Below, piece by piece: positions 61,485-64,000 of a DNA stretch of 64,000 nt. The first letter of the stretch is position 1. Each line of letters opens with the position of its first letter. The DNA comes from Sanguinoderma infundibulare (taxonomy: Eukaryota; Basidiomycota; Agaricomycetes; Polyporales; Polyporaceae), in contig JAVLRN010000003.1 in NCBI GenBank assembly GCA_032821775.1, positions 806,001-870,000 of the forward strand. Direction: 5' to 3'. Under the pieces are notes generated by a model. That model worked only from the letters and a program-made list of their open reading frames with translations, searched no databases and was not told the origin of the DNA. Made by a program: the position numbers and the translations under genes.

Positions 61485-62625
61485 ATGTCTACCTCAGATA
61501 ACGAATCCGACAACGGGATGGGTCTCGGAAATATGTTCCCTGTCAGTATACGAGAATCCCTTTTGCTTATCGTGACACGCAGCTCACCGCTTCACGCAAA
61601 TTTTCAAAGGAGCCTCCGAGACCGCCCTCGCCAGAGCCTACGTGGGTGACGTATACTCGCGAATGCGCAGATCAGGCAGATTGGTCAAAGATCGACCTAC
61701 GTCTGGTCGGTTCACATCCCTTATGGGCACATTACTTGTAAGCTCGTCAAACGTCCCGCACTGGCCCATGTCCTCCACTCAGCGCTGATCGTTTCAAGAT
61801 GGAACGCGTCGCGTGCTTTCGCATCGTACCTTGACGAACACCAGGACTTGTATCGTGATCGTTCCGTCCTCGAGCTTGGTGCGGGCGGTGCCCTTCCGGG
61901 CATAGTTGCTGTAAAGAACGGCGCAAAAAGAGTGGGTGTCGAGTATTTTGTTCGCTCGTGATGCAAAGCTCACCTAACGTCGGTCCAGGTAATAATCACT
62001 GACTATCCAGACCAAGCCTTGGTTGAAAACATATCTTACAACGTGAACCAAAACATCGCAGAGCCGGATCGTGACCGTGTGGTCGTGCAGGTACTGATGA
62101 CACGTAAGTTTGCTGGAAACACGATCCTCATCCGCGCACTTTTAGGGTTACATCTGGGGGTACCCCGTGGAGCCTTTGCTCCAGCAGCTTCCAGTCGAGC
62201 TTCACAATGCGAAGGGCGCCTTCGACCTGATAATACTCTCTGACCTTATCTTCAACCATTCTCAAGTACGTTGCATCGCGACTACCTTTTCACGACGTTC
62301 ATTGAAACACTTAACCAGCACGACGCCATGCTCAAGACGTGCGACCTCGCGCTCGCCAAATCAAGACCTGCTTGCGTCTTAGTCTTCTATTCACACCACC
62401 GACCGCATCTCGCGCATCGCGACATGGAGTTCTTCCGGAAAGCCCGCGAACAGGGCTGGGCCTGCGAGGAGATCCTGACGCGGAAGTACCCTGTGAGTGT
62501 GTTGTACGCCGACAAAGTAAAGATGCTAACATGCTGCGATATCGTAGCCCATGTTTCCCGAGGATCCAGGAGAGGAGGAAGTACGCGCAACGGTACATGG
62601 GTGGCGGCTGACCCGTAGGCTATAA
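61485..62625 (+). CDS. EFM7: EFM7/NNT1-like protein N-methyltransferase
   Basis: Exons 61485-61541, 61610-61737, 61799-61931, 61989-62090, 62146-62265, 62319-62492 and 62548-62625 give 263 residues. It is a seven-beta-strand SAM-dependent methyltransferase: motif I VLELGAGGALPGIVA (about 85-99), motif post-I VIITDYPD (107-114) and FDLIILSDLIFNHSQH, where family 16 methyltransferases have their catalytic strand. In yeast the orthologue methylates the N-terminus and nearby lysine of elongation factor 1A; an older annotation is nicotinamide N-methyltransferase. The WVTYTRECADQ and SHPLWAHYLWNASRAFASYL segments fit the EFM7 group. Substrate assignment is inferred from homology. Confidence 0.85.
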
Positions 62626-62886
62626 GCACCGTCTCGTCAACTTGATACACACCAAGACGGTTGGAGGCGATCCCTCGATGATGTATTCCCGTCCGCACTC
62701 GGAGTTCCTATTTTCACGAGCACCGATGACCGTCGCAGCCAAAATCAAGTGGTACTGCATATATTCCTTATCCGGCGAAGAATAAACCCGACTCAAACTT
62801 AGACCTCACCCTGACCGCAGTCAGAACGAGACGACTTTTCTCTGCTTTGCGGCTCCCTCACCATCTGCAGATGAAACGATGAGAAA

Positions 62887-63913
62887 CTACATAATCCTCT
62901 CAAACTGTACACTCACTATTCGCACGGGCACGGGAGGTCCATTCCAGGCCGGATTATCCATCCCAACCCACTGTTCCCGCACCTTTTTATATCCGCGGCT
63001 CTCGTAGAATCTATCCGCGTCTGAGGTTACAAGCCAGACAGCCAGACTCTGTTCATCCGCCTGAAGACAGAAAGGGATTCAGAACCCTGGTGGGGGAAAC
63101 ATACAGTATAGGTCACGTACAATTCTGTGGACCGCATTCACCAACGCCGTGCCATAGCCACGCCCTTGTCTCTTCCTTGAAACCGCGAGGCTTTGAAGTT
63201 CGATCATGTCGTTAATCTTCTTGCCGAACGCCGACCTCGCCAAGCACTGAGCCATTTCGTTGTACTCCTTCTTTCTCTGGGTCAAGGACAATACTGAGCG
63301 CTAACATGCCAGCGCAGCCTGAAGCCCAAGAATTTCGTACCTTGGCAAGCTCTGTGGGCTCCGTCCACTTCAACGCCTTCTTCAGCCACAACACCAGTTT
63401 CCCCCGTTGTTCCCAAGATGGACGACTGGAGCCAGTCAGCGCACAACGACAAGCGAATGGCACAAAACCGTAGCTCACTACAAACAAATTGCGTTTCCGT
63501 GTTCGATGGTAAAACCTCTGCGACGACGGATCACGTCCGAGAGGTTCAAATGCATGTTCACTTTTTCACGCATCAAGAAGAAAGGTGAAGGGTCGGCAGC
63601 CTGTCCGCATGTTCAGGAGCTTCGGTGAATATTTGCACGGCCTGCAGCCGGGATCGAGAGCCGTACCTTGTAATAGCGGTATATGGAGTCTTCCTCATAT
63701 GCCTTCAATGAACGCCTAGTGACTTTCGGGACGTGACCTGCAGCAACCCATGTCAATCGACGTGCTTCGACACCAGGTATGAACACACTCACAGTAACGC
63801 AGCGGCTGAATGTCAATGCTGCTCTCTACTGCGAGTGTAACGTAGGCAACTGGTTTGCCGCTCGTAAGCAGGGGTGTTTGCTCGTTCTGAGACGCCGTCG
63901 GAGTGGCAGCCAT
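62887..63913 (-). CDS. GNAT-family N-acetyltransferase
   Basis: Exons in transcription order are 63913-63793, 63737-63667, 63600-63482, 63425-63341, 63300-63121 and 63060-62887, giving 249 residues. The acetyl-CoA-binding motif A is RKRQGRGYGTALV (about 174-185), preceded by the core strand LQSLAVS and followed by SLAVWLVTSDADRFYESRGY, the typical C-terminal strand of the fold. An N-terminal KAYEEDSIYRYY segment is shared with a widespread basidiomycete group of uncharacterised GNATs. The substrate (protein, amine or antibiotic) cannot be told from the sequence. The acceptors of exons 3 and 4 were chosen to keep the frame open and are the least certain. Convergent with the methyltransferase gene, 261 bp apart. 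Confidence 0.8.
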
Positions 63914-64000
63914 GCTTTCTGACAACTGCAACGTCTATGAAAGTCAGTGGATGGCTCAAGAGTCAAGACGAGGACATAATGATATTGTCTGTTTTGTATG

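Overview
The window comes from a filamentous basidiomycete, most likely an Agaricomycete. Real genes carry many very short introns (mostly 48-80 bp), are tightly packed on both strands, and match basidiomycete versions of universal eukaryotic proteins: an actin in 8 exons, CFT1 in 21 exons, RPN10, EMG1, SCO1. No species can be named from the sequence.

The window has two halves with an abrupt border at about 26.03 kb. Positions 1-26,030 form a transposon graveyard. It is poor in CpG and full of stop codons, with no intact host gene. It holds a decayed Ty3/gypsy pol (about 1.76-7.95 kb) interrupted by a well-preserved two-gene PIF/Harbinger DNA transposon (3,652-6,636), two copies of a 427/428-bp LTR, a copia gag piece, a dead AGC-like protein kinase followed by serine-rich repeats, a reverse-strand gypsy gag-protease remnant, arrays of a TACAGGT motif, a tRNA-like (SINE-type) sequence at 20.7 kb, and a 1.6-kb Tc1/mariner-type fold-back element (24,409-26,027) that ends at the border.

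Positions 26,030-64,000 are CpG-normal and gene-dense. In order: a large F-box-like protein (+), CFT1/CPSF160 (-), a PPR protein (+), a membrane-anchored PDI-like thioredoxin protein (-), CGI121 of the KEOPS complex (+), SCO1 (+), an NDUFB7-type complex I subunit (-), RPN10 (-), actin (+), SEC14 (-), EMG1/NEP1 (-), uracil phosphoribosyltransferase (-), a membrane-anchored GH5 exo-1,3-beta-glucanase (+), an EFM7/NNT1-like lysine methyltransferase (+) and a GNAT acetyltransferase (-). For each of these genes the proposed exons sum to a whole number of codons with a single open frame (actin gives exactly 375 residues). I derived the splice sites by eye, so individual junctions could shift by a few bases.

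The gene half is ordinary housekeeping content (mRNA 3' end formation, mitochondrial RNA and respiratory assembly, proteasome, cytoskeleton, lipid transfer, ribosome biogenesis, pyrimidine salvage, cell-wall glucan turnover) with three short divergent promoters. The unusual material lies in the mobile elements and in a few gene structures: a 6-nt exon in actin, a 15-nt exon in the NDUFB7 gene, a 13-nt terminal exon in the UPRT gene and a GC-AG intron in CGI121. I found no CRISPR array, operon or secondary-metabolite cluster.
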